Part shown: in pieces, positions 13,701-24,952 of the stretch
Position numbering within the stretch: position 1 is the stretch's first letter
How the letters are laid out: every line of letters begins with the position of its first letter
DNA from: Nymphaea colorata
Taxonomy: Eukaryota > Streptophyta > Magnoliopsida > Nymphaeales > Nymphaeaceae
Direction of reading: 5' to 3'
DNA length: 64,000 nucleotides
NCBI RefSeq assembly: GCF_008831285.2
Contig: NC_045142.1
Coordinates: 23,993,300-24,057,299 of the forward strand
Translations under genes and position numbers: made by a program
Notes under the pieces: generated by a model
What the model was told of the DNA's origin: nothing
The model's input: only the letters and a program-made list of their open reading frames with translations
Database searches by the model: none

Positions 13701-15585
13701 TCAGGCACTAATCAAGATCAGGTTCCATAAGGATTTGCAATCCACATTTCTAGAAATTTCACTATAAAAGAGTGTGACCTAATAGTTGTTTCTTCAGCAT
13801 GGAAATTTCTTATCGCACAAGCAAAAAAAAAATGTATGGTATGGCTACTGAATTTGATCATGGTTTCTTGGCATATAAGAGTCCCTGCACATAGGAAAGC
13901 TTTTGAACATATACACCTTGCCCACAGTAGAACAAAGTTGCTTCAGATTGCATTTAGCATTAGGTAGAGCAAAGAGACCAGGAATTACACTCTCTTAGAG
14001 TTCATGAGACCCAAGGACTGGAACATCGTGCTAAAGAAGACATGAGAAATAGCAGGTTTTAAGATCCAAACAAACATAATGTGTAACAGTTCATCTATAT
14101 TTATCAGAGGAGAAAAAACTATAATCCATAACCAAGCAGAAAAAGCTGATGCAACTATAAAAGTTAAGGCTTTTTTAAAGTGCTGTGAGAATGATAATGA
14201 CGGCAGAGAAACTGTTCAAGCAAAATCCCGTTTCCAAGTTACCTGGAAGAAGGAATGCTTCGACTACAACAACTTCAAGCGTACTCTCTAAGGAAAGGAA
14301 ATTCTTTTCATAAATGGTGTCAATGGTGATGGTCCTTGGAAGCCTTGCTCTATTTTGCTTTTTCTTGTCAATCTTAAATTCCAGCGCTTTAGTCAAGTCC
14401 CTTCCTTTATTCTGCTCATTCCAGGCCTACCAAAAAGTCAAAATAATTATTAGTACACAAGACTCTCTAGAAATAACATCAATGACCGCGTGATAGTAAA
14501 TGCAGTTTATTTTGTGTTACAAATGACAGAGAAACATAAAAAATGGTGACAGTTTCATCGAAGACAATAATAAATGGTGACCTACTATATTTAATATTTA
14601 CTTTGTAGATCAGTCAATCTGTTAACCCATCCTCTCAAAAGATTCAAATACTCGACTAAGATACCAGCCTAATCAGATAATACTTTTACCGCGTAATGTG
14701 TGCATGCCTCTGTTATCTCAGAAACATTTTGCATAACTGGAAACAGTTAAAATACATTTTAACCATAAAAATGATTCTGGTTCAACTGATTCTTGTTTCT
14801 AAGCGGCACCTGGTCCTCGTGTTTAGGTGGGAAAAACGAAACAATATTATATCAAAATCCCGTCAGATAACCATAATAGGTATCATCAATGAACGCAGTA
14901 AAATAGAAGAAGATAAATCAGGAAACAAAAAAGGAACAGAATTCCGAGATACAGACTTAAACTGCACGACGTGTCGTGTGAAATAGATAATATACGCTTA
15001 AAGCATCGAGTCCGATTGCTAAGTTAGGTTTGGATACTCAAGAACTTCAAACACATAATAAAATTTTTAGTCGATGAAACAAAACGTAATTCTACGCAAC
15101 ATAAGGTACAGGGGCGAACCAGAAAGAACAGAAAGTCTGGAACAAATGCTCACTAAGTTAAGAAAACGTGAACGATATCTGCTTTATGAAGGGAAGACAG
15201 GATTATAAGGACAGATACAACAGCGACACAATAACAGAAAGAGATTATATACGTGTCGCTAAAAAATAAAGCAAACACAAACGAGAATTACTTCTACGTT
15301 TCTATCCATAAAAATAATCAATCGTCGAATTCGTACCAGAAAGAGATCGGATAGAAGGATTCCGGGAGTCACGCCGCTCGAGTAGGCGACGCAGGTCTTC
15401 AATATCCGAAAGAAGACCCAGCCCCACGAGGGACCGAAGCTTTCTGTCTCGGAGTCGTCCGCGCCTTCTGGTCGGAACTCCTCCGCCAGTGTCCGTCTCG
15501 CGGAATCGACGAACCGCATAATCTCCTCTTCTTCTTCCTCCTCCGACACGATTCCTCCGCCAATTGCAAGGTGAGAAGAAGACAT
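1784..15585 (-). CDS. OB-fold and zinc-ribbon genome-maintenance protein, SPIDR/CTC1/RPA1-like (multi-exon)
   Basis: Exons read on the minus strand, 5' to 3': 15585-15337, 14426-14243, (unresolved), 9309-9256, 9140-8940, 7820-7711, 6126-5986, 5898-5757, 5667-5524, 4290-4130, 4020-3966 (weak), 3598-3460, 2272-2003, 1891-1784 (likely last). Junctions join in phase from 9140 to 4130 and from 3598 to 2003. The protein has an acidic N-terminus (run of seven Glu), OB-fold-like blocks (for example KKGREIYLTGCHLR and LYGVVKSIRREIDNPS), and a C-terminal block with a zinc-ribbon-like CGQYVC...CSFCLCAC cluster followed by GILADDSGKIFAQCSG, like the zinc-bearing OB-folds of RPA1 and CTC1. The motif SLYARIE and its order relative to the zinc ribbon recall human SPIDR, a recombination scaffold; CTC1 or MEIOB relatives are alternatives. 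The role is inferred: ssDNA binding in repair or telomere maintenance. The ATG at 15585 is chosen because the in-frame ATG at 15705 lies at or upstream of the expected transcription start. The segment 3859-3784 (IREVEPWPHNIHLWLDML) may be an additional exon. The exon at 3598 needs a two-base carry-over that 4020-3966 does not supply, so one junction is unsolved. Confidence 0.66.
9310..14242 (-). other. Unresolved interior of the OB-fold gene
   Basis: This 4.9-kb stretch lies between two confident exons of the OB-fold gene, so it must hold introns and probably several small exons. Minus-strand stretches that could be exons are about 10060-9930 (contains DDSLVKDSRSLSVEAEIPVH), 10860-10690 (contains TYEPLLLKLNYLSYPASFLG) and 11640-11570 (after a good TATTTTCAG acceptor). 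None could be joined in phase with certainty. A plus-strand ORF at 12471-12785 has repetitive 'gatttggattt' DNA and looks non-coding. TA-rich DNA with gtatgtat motifs lies near 13020-13070. Confidence 0.4.
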
Positions 15586-15710
15586 CCTGAAAGATTTACA
15601 GATCCTGGAGGCAGAAACCCTAGTTTGTTGGCATTCCAGGAGGCCCCTGGATGAGAAGTTTGGGCGGGAGAGAACGAAAGAAGCACAAATGAGAAAGAGC
15701 GACATCGAGT

Positions 15711-15732
15711 GGCGGGTTTCCCGCCATTTATA
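15711..15732 (-). promoter_or_regulatory. E2F-type palindrome next to a TATA box
   Basis: GGCGGGTTTCCCGCC at 15711-15725 contains the classical E2F site TTTCCCGCC, and its inverted arm GGCGGG lies on the other side of the central TTT. Directly upstream in the sense of the minus-strand gene, TATAAAT (15732-15726) fits a TATA box. Transcription would then start near 15700, about 115 bases before the ATG at 15585. A second, poorer CCCGCC element lies at 15662-15668. E2F sites are typical of plant S-phase and DNA-repair genes, which agrees with the OB-fold product. Confidence 0.65.
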
Positions 15733-18423
15733 CGTTTCTTTGAGATGAATAATTTACCAAATTATCCCTACTGTTTGGAACGGGACGACCGTGGCAACGG
15801 TTCAATTTCAGGGGCACTAAATACTCCACCGTGCAATTGCATTTTTTTTCTCGTATCAGTCCTGTCTTTCAGGTTATTGACATATTCGTCCTTTCTCACA
15901 CTCAGAATTTTTTTTTCCATTCTCAGGGGCTATATTTTGTCTATGATGTATTAAAAAAACGCTTTTTATGTTCTTAGTCACATTTAAAAATATATATATA
16001 TCATAAAAGTTTCAATTGAATTTTGGTTATCTTGAGAAAATAAGACATTGGCTGCATTTCTTTTTCAATATTACTTTATACCATCAAATTACTTGCTTAC
16101 CATTTTAATTAGCAAATTTCTTCTAATTAAAACTTTACAAAAAATTAACATATAATTAGGAAATTAGGTCGAAATTGGATTTAAAATTAGACATCTCATC
16201 AAAATCGGGTTTGTATTTAAACAAATACCCAGTTAGAATTCGGATTTTGATTGGATTTAGTTTTAAGTAAATAATTTATATCTAATGTCTTTTGAAACAT
16301 GGTCCTATTCGGACATCAATTTAAAAATCAGCTTCATCCCGGATTTGGATTATGAATTTGGATTCATGCATGGTATAGACTCTTCTTTATTCGCTTGTAA
16401 ATATGAATATCTAAATATTTGCAAAATAACAGAGGTTGTAGTTGAGAGTATGTTCAATTCAAATTTGATCCGTTGACATTCATATATATGATATCCTATA
16501 ATATGAGGAGATGTTGTAATAGAAGTTTGGCATTTCAAAATCACCATGAATCGCATATCGCCTTGACTGGATGCATTGATGTCAACGGATCGGACTTTAA
16601 TCCGATATACCTTGAACCATGTTTGCTTTTTTGGATATTCAAATATTTGGATTCAAGTAAGAATAAAAAAAAGTCACATCTGAACTTGAATCCGAATCTG
16701 ATTTCACAATCCGAATTTAAATACAAATCCAAATTTTGGACTGAATTTAGCTTAATTTCACAGTATAAGAGTATTGGATACAGATGCTTATTTATAACTA
16801 AATCCAATTGATGTAAATCCAATATGATTTCTGAATCTGATATTAACTTTTTATTTCCATGTATGATTTATTCAAAACGGTTCGATCGGATATCTGATCG
16901 AAATCATATACATTGACATCCTTAATTTATCATAATGTTATAACAGATATATGAAACACTCACGTATTATTACTACAATACTGCCAAAAGACCCTCAATT
17001 TTACAATGCCACAGTCTATTTAAAATTTTAAACTAAACACGGGCATGCAGTTTATTCACTGTCACCTCAATGCAGTTACCGAGTAACTTTCACTTCGTCC
17101 AACTAATTATTTAGGGGGCGGTTGGTGGCTTGGAATTTTGACTTAAAAAATAGAAATTTCATAATCACAATTTATCCTCAAACTATAATTAAATAAAAGA
17201 TCCACATTTTAGTTTCCTAGTTTAGAAAACAAAATATCATGTTTGTTTAATGATTATATTTTTTTTTAATAAACATTTTGATTATAAAATTTTATGATTC
17301 TGGATATATCAAACCGGGCAAGCTTTCAGTACATTTACTATGTTTTTTTTTTTTCAATATATAGGTTAGAGACTATCTTAAATAGCTATAAAACAAATGA
17401 AAAGGTATAAAATAATGTGGAAATGATACCAATACAACAATAGTGTACGAGATTGGTATAAAAGTGTCTAGAGTTCAATTACGCCTGGGGCATCGAGTCG
17501 GTTCAATAAGAGTTGAGTTTGGGTTAGCCCGATGTCCAAAACCTGAGTTCAGACCCGATTGGGCTAGATTAAAATAAAAATACATTTATATATATATAAT
17601 AAAATGTTATGATCGACCTTCTCTCGAGAGAGACATAGCCTATTAAAATATATTTTAACAATAAAACATATATTATTAATAAAATAAACTAATATTAAAT
17701 AACTTACTAAGCCGGATTTTTTAAGCTTACCTTGGCTAACAAAATTGATATGAAATTGACATGAAATCCCTTCTATCCAAAACCTACAAGGTAAAACAAC
17801 CACCAAATTTCACCACTATATAAAAACGGAATAAGAATTTGTGATCCTCAACACGCAGTCAAAACTTGAAATTTAATGTCAGTTAAGAAAAGTTTTAACC
17901 TCAAATTATCTGATTCAAATTCCCTAATTATGTAAAATCATCTCAAATCCTAGACAAACAAACACCCTATAAAGATTAGCAAGTTGCTAACAATGATTGA
18001 GCTGTTTGCTAACATTATTATGAACAATTTGTCTAAGTGGTGGAGCTTGCTGCCTAGCCTACTAGAAAGTTGTTATGTTTAAAATTAATTGTTTAATTAG
18101 TTATAGTGCCCCTTGAATATTTTAAGAAAAACAAAATGATTTCAAACGGACAAACGAGTTACTCAATTTCTTGTAAGATCAACGTCATAAATATTATTTT
18201 TTATAGCCAAAACTTTATAGCCCGACTTAAAAATGATAATCTTAAGCACATGTTTCTGAAAACGAGTAATCATTGAACAAACTTCTATAGTTTGTAAAAC
18301 TAATTATGCACATTTACATTTTAAAATATAATTTTTACGTCAAATTTCACAAATATAGAAATAAACAACGCAAATGCGAAGACATTTGGATATTCACGAA
18401 TCTATTAATTTCACAAGCCCACG
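15733..18423. other. Intergenic DNA between the OB-fold gene and RH24
   Basis: No gene was recognised. About 16140-16920 is a degenerate repeat made of recurring 'gaatttggattc / aaatccgaa' phrases (family A, also near 36000, 37950, 48750 and 53050). About 17485-17720 is family B: 'gcatcgagtcggttcaat' and 'cccgatgtccaaa' around an AT-rich centre, also near 50400. A segment beginning 'gggggcggttggtggcttgg' at 17114 and ending near 17965 in 'aaacaaacaccctat' may be a MITE-like element. The two flanking genes are transcribed away from each other. Confidence 0.45.
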
Positions 18424-18430
18424 TATATAA
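18424..18430 (+). promoter_or_regulatory. TATA box of RH24
   Basis: TATATAA followed by a purine-rich GAGAGAG tract lies about 290 bases upstream of the RH24 ATG. The leader between them contains short upstream reading frames but no obvious intron. It is the only good TATA match in the proximal upstream DNA. Confidence 0.5.
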
Positions 18431-18716
18431 GAGAGAGGGGGGAGGGCAACCCCTGGACTCGAATCCGCCCGCCTTTTCTGCACCTCAAGTATGTCACGAG
18501 AAGGTTTTTGATTTCGATTTCAATCTTCTCCTCGTTGTTGGCAGTCTGAATTTAGAATTCCCTCCCTTTAATCCCTCGGAAATCCTTGTTTTGGCCGCGA
18601 AGGATCGCCTAGGGTTTTTGGTATTCGGGGTTTTCGAAGGATATAGGGTTTTGTAAGAGTTGGGGTTGGTAGATTACAGGTTTGAGGTTGCAGAAAATCG
18701 AGAGGCGTGGAAGAAG

Positions 18717-21700
18717 ATGTCGAAGAGGAAGTTTGGGTTCGGGGGGTTCGGAATCAACAAGCAGGCGACCTACAATTTCGAGCGCTCACAAGCCCCTCAG
18801 CGCCTCTACGTCCCGCCATCGTCGCGTGGTGGTGGGCACGACCACTACGACGATCACGATCTCGATAACATCGAATATGCTGAGAGGGACGAGCCCGGTA
18901 ATCAGGACAACGCTGGCGGCGGCGCCGGAGACGATGGCGAGATCGACCCCTTGGATGCGTTTATGGAAGGGATTCAGGAAGAGATGAAGGCGGCACCGCC
19001 CCAGTCGTCGCAGAAGCAGAAGGTGCGAAAGTTTGAGGAGGACGAGGAGGACGACCCCATGGAGAGCTTCCTCAAGGCGAAAAAGGACGTGGGTCTGACG
19101 CTTGCTGCGGATGCTTTGCATGCTGGGTACGATTCGGATGAAGAGGTTTATGCGGCTGCGAAGGCGGTGGATGCGGGGCTGGTGGAGTATGATTCAGATG
19201 ACAATGTTGTTCTCGTTGATAAGAAGAAGATAGAGCCAATTGCTGCGTTGGATCATAGCTCCATCGAGTACGAGCCCTTCAATAAGGATTTCTACGAAGA
19301 GAAGGAATCCATCTCTGGTGAGTTTGTGTTAAAAACTTAATATATCTGCTTGGTTGGTAGTTCCCTGCTGATTATTGTGTTTCTTTCGTGCTTCTGATTC
19401 AAAATTGAAAATTCTGCTTATGGTGTGAAGGGCCATTATCGGCTGCTTTCTGCGGAAGCTTTGACTTTCTATGTTCCATGTATTGATACAATTTCCTACG
19501 ATTTTGTTTGTCAGGAATGAGTGAGCAGGAAGTGGCTGCTTATAGACAAAGTTTAGCCATTCGAGTATCTGGTTTTGATGTATGCAGGCCAATAAAACAA
19601 TTTGAGGATTGTGGATTTTCTCCTCCATTGATGAATGCTATAGGAAAACAAGGTTACCAGAAGCCTACGCCTATCCAGTGCCAAGCTTTGCCAATCGTAC
19701 TGTCTGGAAGTGATATAATCGGGATTGCTAAAACCGGTTCTGGAAAGACTGCAGCATTTGTTTTGCCAATGATAGTTCATATAATGGACCAACCTGAACT
19801 CAGTAAAGAGGAAGGTCCAATTGGCGTCATATGTGCTCCTACAAGAGAATTGGCACAGCAAATCTATCTAGAGGCAAAGAAATTTTCCAAGTGTTATGGA
19901 TTGCGTGTTTCTGGAGTCTTTGGTGGCATGTCCAAGCTTGATCAGTTCAAAGAGCTTAAAGCTGGATGTGAGATAGTTGTTGCTACACCAGGAAGGCTGA
20001 TTGACATGCTAAAGATGAAGGCGTTGACAATGTTTAGAGCGACTTACCTTGTTCTTGATGAAGCTGATAGAATGTTTGACCTCGGATTTGAGCCACAAAT
20101 AAGGTCCATAGTTGGTCAGATAAGGCCAGATCGTCAGACTCTGCTCTTTTCAGCTACCATGCCAAGAAAAGTTGAACGTTTGGCCAGGGAAATACTTACT
20201 GATCCCATACGAGTTACAGTAGGAGAAGTTGGCATGGCTAATGAAGACATCACACAGGTTGTTCATGTAATGACTTCGGATGCCGATAAGATGCCTTGGC
20301 TTCTCGACAAGCTACCTGAACTGGTTGATGAAGGTGATGTTTTAGTGTTTGCTTCTACAAAGACCAAAGTGGATGAGATTGAAGTGCAGCTACTCCAGAA
20401 GAGCTTTAAGGTTGCTGCTCTCCATGGTGATAAGGACCAGGCCTCCCGTATGGAGGTTTTACAGAAATTTAAGTCAGGGATTTACCATGTTCTTGTTGCT
20501 ACTGATGTTGCTGCTCGTGGTTTAGACATCAAGTCTATAAAATCTGTTGTAAATTTTGATATTGCAAGAGATATGGACATGCATGTTCACCGAATTGGTA
20601 GAACAGGTCGTGCTGGTGACAAAGATGGAACTGCTTATACACTTATTACACAGAAAGAAGCACGCTTTGCAGGCGAGTTGGTTAACAGTCTGGTTGCTGC
20701 TGGTCAGCAAGTATCTCCTGAACTGATGGATCTTGCTATGAAGGTAAATGCCCTTGCTGACTACTGTGTTTTGACTTGTAGCACTCTTTGCCTCTTGATT
20801 CCACTATCGTCTCCCACTCATCATTTGTTGGTGAAATATATGTGCATGTATAGGTGATTGTGTAAATGATTTTGGAAAGATAACTAAAAGTACTTCTTGC
20901 CATGCAAGCAGTATTTTCTCTGGATATGGATGTCGTCTATAAACTGGACATATAACATGGTCTGTGTATAACATTGTCATGTATTTAACCTGTTAACAAT
21001 AGGTGTTGAAACCGTATAGTCTTTCCATATCCAAAAATATGTTGCTGTGAACATGATGAGTTGGGCACCAAGGCTGTAAATGAATACGGGGAGTTCGGCT
21101 CCAAGGCTGTAAATGAATACGGGAATGCTAGAAGGGTGGTAAAGACACATTTATTATGAAATAAATAGATGCTTTCCTCAAAGTGGAAAATGAGGTCGGC
21201 AGATGTTTACCTTATCATGCAGATAGTTAATGGTGTGTAACTCATTGCATTGCATGTTTGTGATGCATAAGGTCACAAAGTACTTCCTGACTAATATTGT
21301 TTTAACCAATCGACTGTAATGTGACATGACATTATCAGCTAAGAAACTGAAGTGATCTGTATATTTCATGAGCCAATACAATAAAAGGTGAACATACTGC
21401 TAGTTGAGAAGTTGCACAATTTCTCTTCTTTAGAAAAGAAAATTTTCCTCTTAAAGGCAAAGGAACCACTGCTTGCGATACCACACGAGTTTAGGAAACA
21501 TTCCTGATCATATGTTTAATTCTTGTTCAAGCAAGATGCTCAGATCCTTTTCACAATATACAAAACGTGGCGATGATGGCAGTTATGCATGCTTGTCCAA
21601 GAAACATATTTCGGCTCTATTGTTTACTTCCTGGAAGTTAATGATATTTACTAGTCTTCACGGTAGCATATGAATAAACTAGTTCCTGCTTAAAAAAAAT

Positions 21701-23011
21701 GCTGTTGTTTGTATCTCCAAGCTGTCTGTCATGGCTTAATTTTAGACGCAATTGAGATGACAGGACTTGAGGTGAAAAAGTGGAGGATGAAAAGAAAAAA
21801 AAATTACTTCCTACAAATCAATTCCCAAGGGAAGAAATACGACTCAAGCTATCTGATAATTTCATTTTGCTATGTAGTGAATCCCAGGCAAACTGGAAAA
21901 CATACTATCAAATATTCTCTTTGAGATTCCTACCTTATATACCCCTAGGCTAAAAGATTCAATTTCCAAATAGTTGCATCTTTTGTTTTTAGCTCCGGTG
22001 ATGGGGCGACAGCGATCTGCTGTATTAGTAAAACCCATTTCTGACGTATCCCGAAATTTCTGCCTGCCCCACAAGTTGGATGGAGTTGATTCAACATAGA
22101 TGGTTTTCAACTGCTCGTTGTTGCTGTTTTTTCTACACGTTTCTTCCCTCGGTTTTGTGGAAGAAACATATTGTCTGAACTGTCTGGAGTTCTTTCTTTC
22201 TTGGCAAAGAGTAGCTTTCACTATCTGTGCTGTTTTTGCATGATGAATTTTCTTAAAAATCTTAATTGCAATCTGTTGGAAACCCCTAGGATGGGAGGTT
22301 CAAGGCCAAACGGGATGCAAGAAGGGGATCTGGTACGTGCAATTATTTCATAGGAATTACAAATTATATAGTGTTGCTTTATGACATGCATGGTGGTGGT
22401 AGTCATTTGAAGCATTTGGGCAAATATGTATCCACCCACTGATGCACGCTTCTCTGTTTGCAGCTGGGAAAAAGGGAGGAAGAGGGAAGGGTGGGGGTGG
22501 AAGAGGCGTGCGAGGGGTGGACTTTGGCCTTGGTATTGGCTATAACCCTGATGCATCATCGAAGCCACAATCCCAATCGGCTCCCAGTCGGTCCGCTGCT
22601 GTCAATTCATTGAAAACAGGAATGATGGCTCAGTTCAGAAACAGCTTCGTTGCTGCATCATCTAATTCTGAAGGGAGCAGTTTTGGTGCTTCAAATGCTC
22701 CTGCAATCAAAAGACCGACACTGCTTGGTTTTGTTTCCGGTGGCTCAATTGGTGGGGAAGCCCCAAAAGCACAGTTGAGTGCTTGGGATTCTAGTTCCAA
22801 GCCAAGCAGGGTTACGGATGAGAGATCCGGGGAAAATGGGAGTCACAATTCATCTGAAAGGTGAGGAATCATCTTCTTGTTGCATCTAAACTTGATCAAA
22901 GTTTCTGACTATTGTTTTATAACTTCATTGACCAAATGGCTGTTCGTTATTGGTTGCAGTTCCAGGGAGAAGCCTCGTGAAAGACGGCGTCCATCAGGGT
23001 GGGACCGATGA
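18717..23011 (+). CDS. RH24: DEAD-box ATP-dependent RNA helicase 24 (DDX42-type)
   Basis: Exons are 18717-19317, 19515-20743, 22290-22332, 22464-22860 and 22960-23011. The total is 2322 bases, 773 aa, with every junction in phase; Arabidopsis RH24 is of similar length. The acidic N-terminal arm carries repeated DEEDDPMESFL-type segments. The helicase core then follows: Q-motif region near 235-255, Walker A AKTGSGKT at 272-279, PTRELAQQ at 309-316, DEAD at 382-385, SAT at 413-415 and HRIGRTGR at 559-566. The C-terminus has a Gly/Arg-rich stretch (GKKGGRGKGGGGRG) and ends RRRPSGWDR. All catalytic motifs are intact, so an active ATP-dependent RNA helicase is expected; DDX42 relatives act around U2 snRNP in the nucleus. 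The ATG at 18717 is preferred over an earlier in-frame non-ATG extension because the family begins MSKRKFGFGGFG. Intron 2 is 1.5 kb. Gene identity is from family knowledge; intactness is seen directly. Confidence 0.96.
21068..21123 (+). repeat. Short tandem duplication in RH24 intron 2
   Basis: The string ccaaggctgtaaatgaatac occurs twice, 33 bases apart, inside the 1.5-kb second intron of RH24. The copies are almost identical, so the duplication is recent. No coding or regulatory role is visible. Confidence 0.8.
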
Positions 23012-24952
23012 CCGATTGCTCTTCTATGATGGAATATGAATTGCTTTAACTAATTATCTGGTTGAAGTCTGCAAGAGATATTGTATTTTATGCCTAGTAA
23101 GTTCCATTTTGTATCATCTGCGTCTTCTAGGTTGAGTTCGTTGGCACATTCTTGCATTTTTTCCCCTGATCCTTTCGACTAACCTATCTGGTTGCCCTCC
23201 CGACTGACAATTGATCTGTTAACACGACATGGTTCATTCTCAATGTATTGCCAGTGATATTCTCATTGTGGCCACTAGATGTTGCACGTAGATACCCATG
23301 CGAACCTTCAATCAGGGCTAGTGTTTGCATAATCCTCGTTTTGTTGTAGGGGAAAAAGGAAGCGGAACTAGTGTACTGCTTTTCCTTTTCCTGTTGGGTC
23401 CTACTGGGTTGAAGCAAGACGCGGAAATAAATAAAAGTGGGAAAGTATGCCTCAAAGACAGACAATTAACTTTCATTTGGGCAACACCGTGGATAATTTT
23501 CAGCGGTTTTCTTTTTCCAGACATTTGGAAAAAGAAACGTAAATTAGTTGGTGTGGGTCGCTAGAATGCTATGTGAATTTCTCTCTATGCTCGTTCTCCA
23601 GCTGATCTTCTTAAGTACAGCCGTAAGTACCCTCAGTTTTAATCAATAGAGGAGCGAGCGCTATAAGCAAATTTGAACCTGAATGTATGAAAATTCGATC
23701 CACCCTTGGTTAAACAGATAGTAGTTTTGAATTTTAATGCATAAAACTGCGTTCACGCCCATCGATGACCAAAGAGCTCTTCTGGTGGAATGGAGTTAAC
23801 TGGCCTATATTTTTCGTGGACATGGCATTTTTATACGTTTAGAGTGCTATAATGCATTTAATCAGCAAAATTCCGTTAAAACAGGCACAACAGTTTTCAG
23901 AACGATCTGGTTCGCCCTAAGGAGGTTCTGCTTTATGGATTGACGGGGCAGGGCAAAGCCAAGGCTGCTTAGTGTGGGCTTCACAGGCAGCAGGCCGCTG
24001 AGAAAGCCAAAGTATGCCGAGGCACTTGGGGCGTCCGAAGAATGCCAGTGGAAGCCATCTTGTCACTGTTGTGTTGAGTTAGTTCCCGTTCACTACGTTG
24101 ATTCAGTTTGTTAATTGGGGCGACGAAATTTCTGTTCTTTAAAATCAAACCTTCTTACTTTTATCACATCCCTTTCAGAAAAATTGCAGACCCTAGGGCA
24201 TGTACTCCTCCGACTCTAGCTTCAGGTGCTGGCAGCCTAACCAATTGCAGTTCTAAACATACCAGGAGACCAAACATAACTGGTTGGGTTGGTAGACCAG
24301 TGAAAGCCTTATCATCAGTTCAATTCTCTTATTTCTGTCAATTGCAATCTTATTTCTGTCAATTGCAAATAGTGGCAGACGCTAGTTGATGGGAGTAGCC
24401 ATACATTCACCCAAACCCCAAGGGCCTAAAGCAGTCATGAATCTTGAAAGAGGGAAAAAAAGGAAAGGGCTTCAGCTTAAGTCTTAAGGCCTGACTGGTT
24501 GGTCGCCTTTCAATTTCTATAAACCTCTTTCTATGACCCATTTAGCCCAAAAAGGCTCTCTAAGTAAGCCATGGGGTTCCATGCAGCAAGTCTCTTTTTT
24601 CGAGGTCTGTCTCCATTATGATACCAAAAAGGGTAAAGCTGGCTCCCGCTGTTGGTCACGGGCTCAGCTTGGCCCACAAGCCACAACCTATTGGCAACAG
24701 GTTCGAATTTTATCGAATGACGGGTTCGGGTTGTTGCCCTTACAAAATGAGACCATGGCGAGGTCGGTTCAATTGATTTGCTCAAACTTGCAGTAATCAA
24801 AAGAAATACTATACATTACGGAGAGGCTACATGGACCTGGAATGGCCGCAGCAGGTCAAGGGCTTTTGCACAAGGAGGGAAGACCATGCGCATGACGCTT
24901 CATTGTCCACCCAACGTAAGCCCCGGCGGGAACTTTATGGTTGTATCGACTT
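23012..24952. other. Convergent intergenic region between RH24 and the D27-like gene
   Basis: The 3' ends of RH24 (plus strand) and the D27-like gene (minus strand) face each other across 1.9 kb. Downstream sequences of both transcripts are expected here. A direct repeat of about 21 bases (cttatttctgtcaattgcaa, twice) lies at 24327-24368. Short ORFs on both strands, for example 23184-23465 and 24531-24800, show no recognisable domain, so I see no gene. Confidence 0.5.

Noticed and set aside
15586-15705. Use of the ATG at 15705 as start of the OB-fold protein
   Set aside because: It lies only six bases downstream of the E2F/TATA block, at or before the predicted transcription start, and the extra 40 residues are not conserved-looking.
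22442-22864. ORF of 140 aa starting MHASLFAAGKKGG as a separate gene
   Set aside because: It is exon 4 of RH24 with its upstream intron bases; phase and Gly-rich content match the helicase C-terminus.
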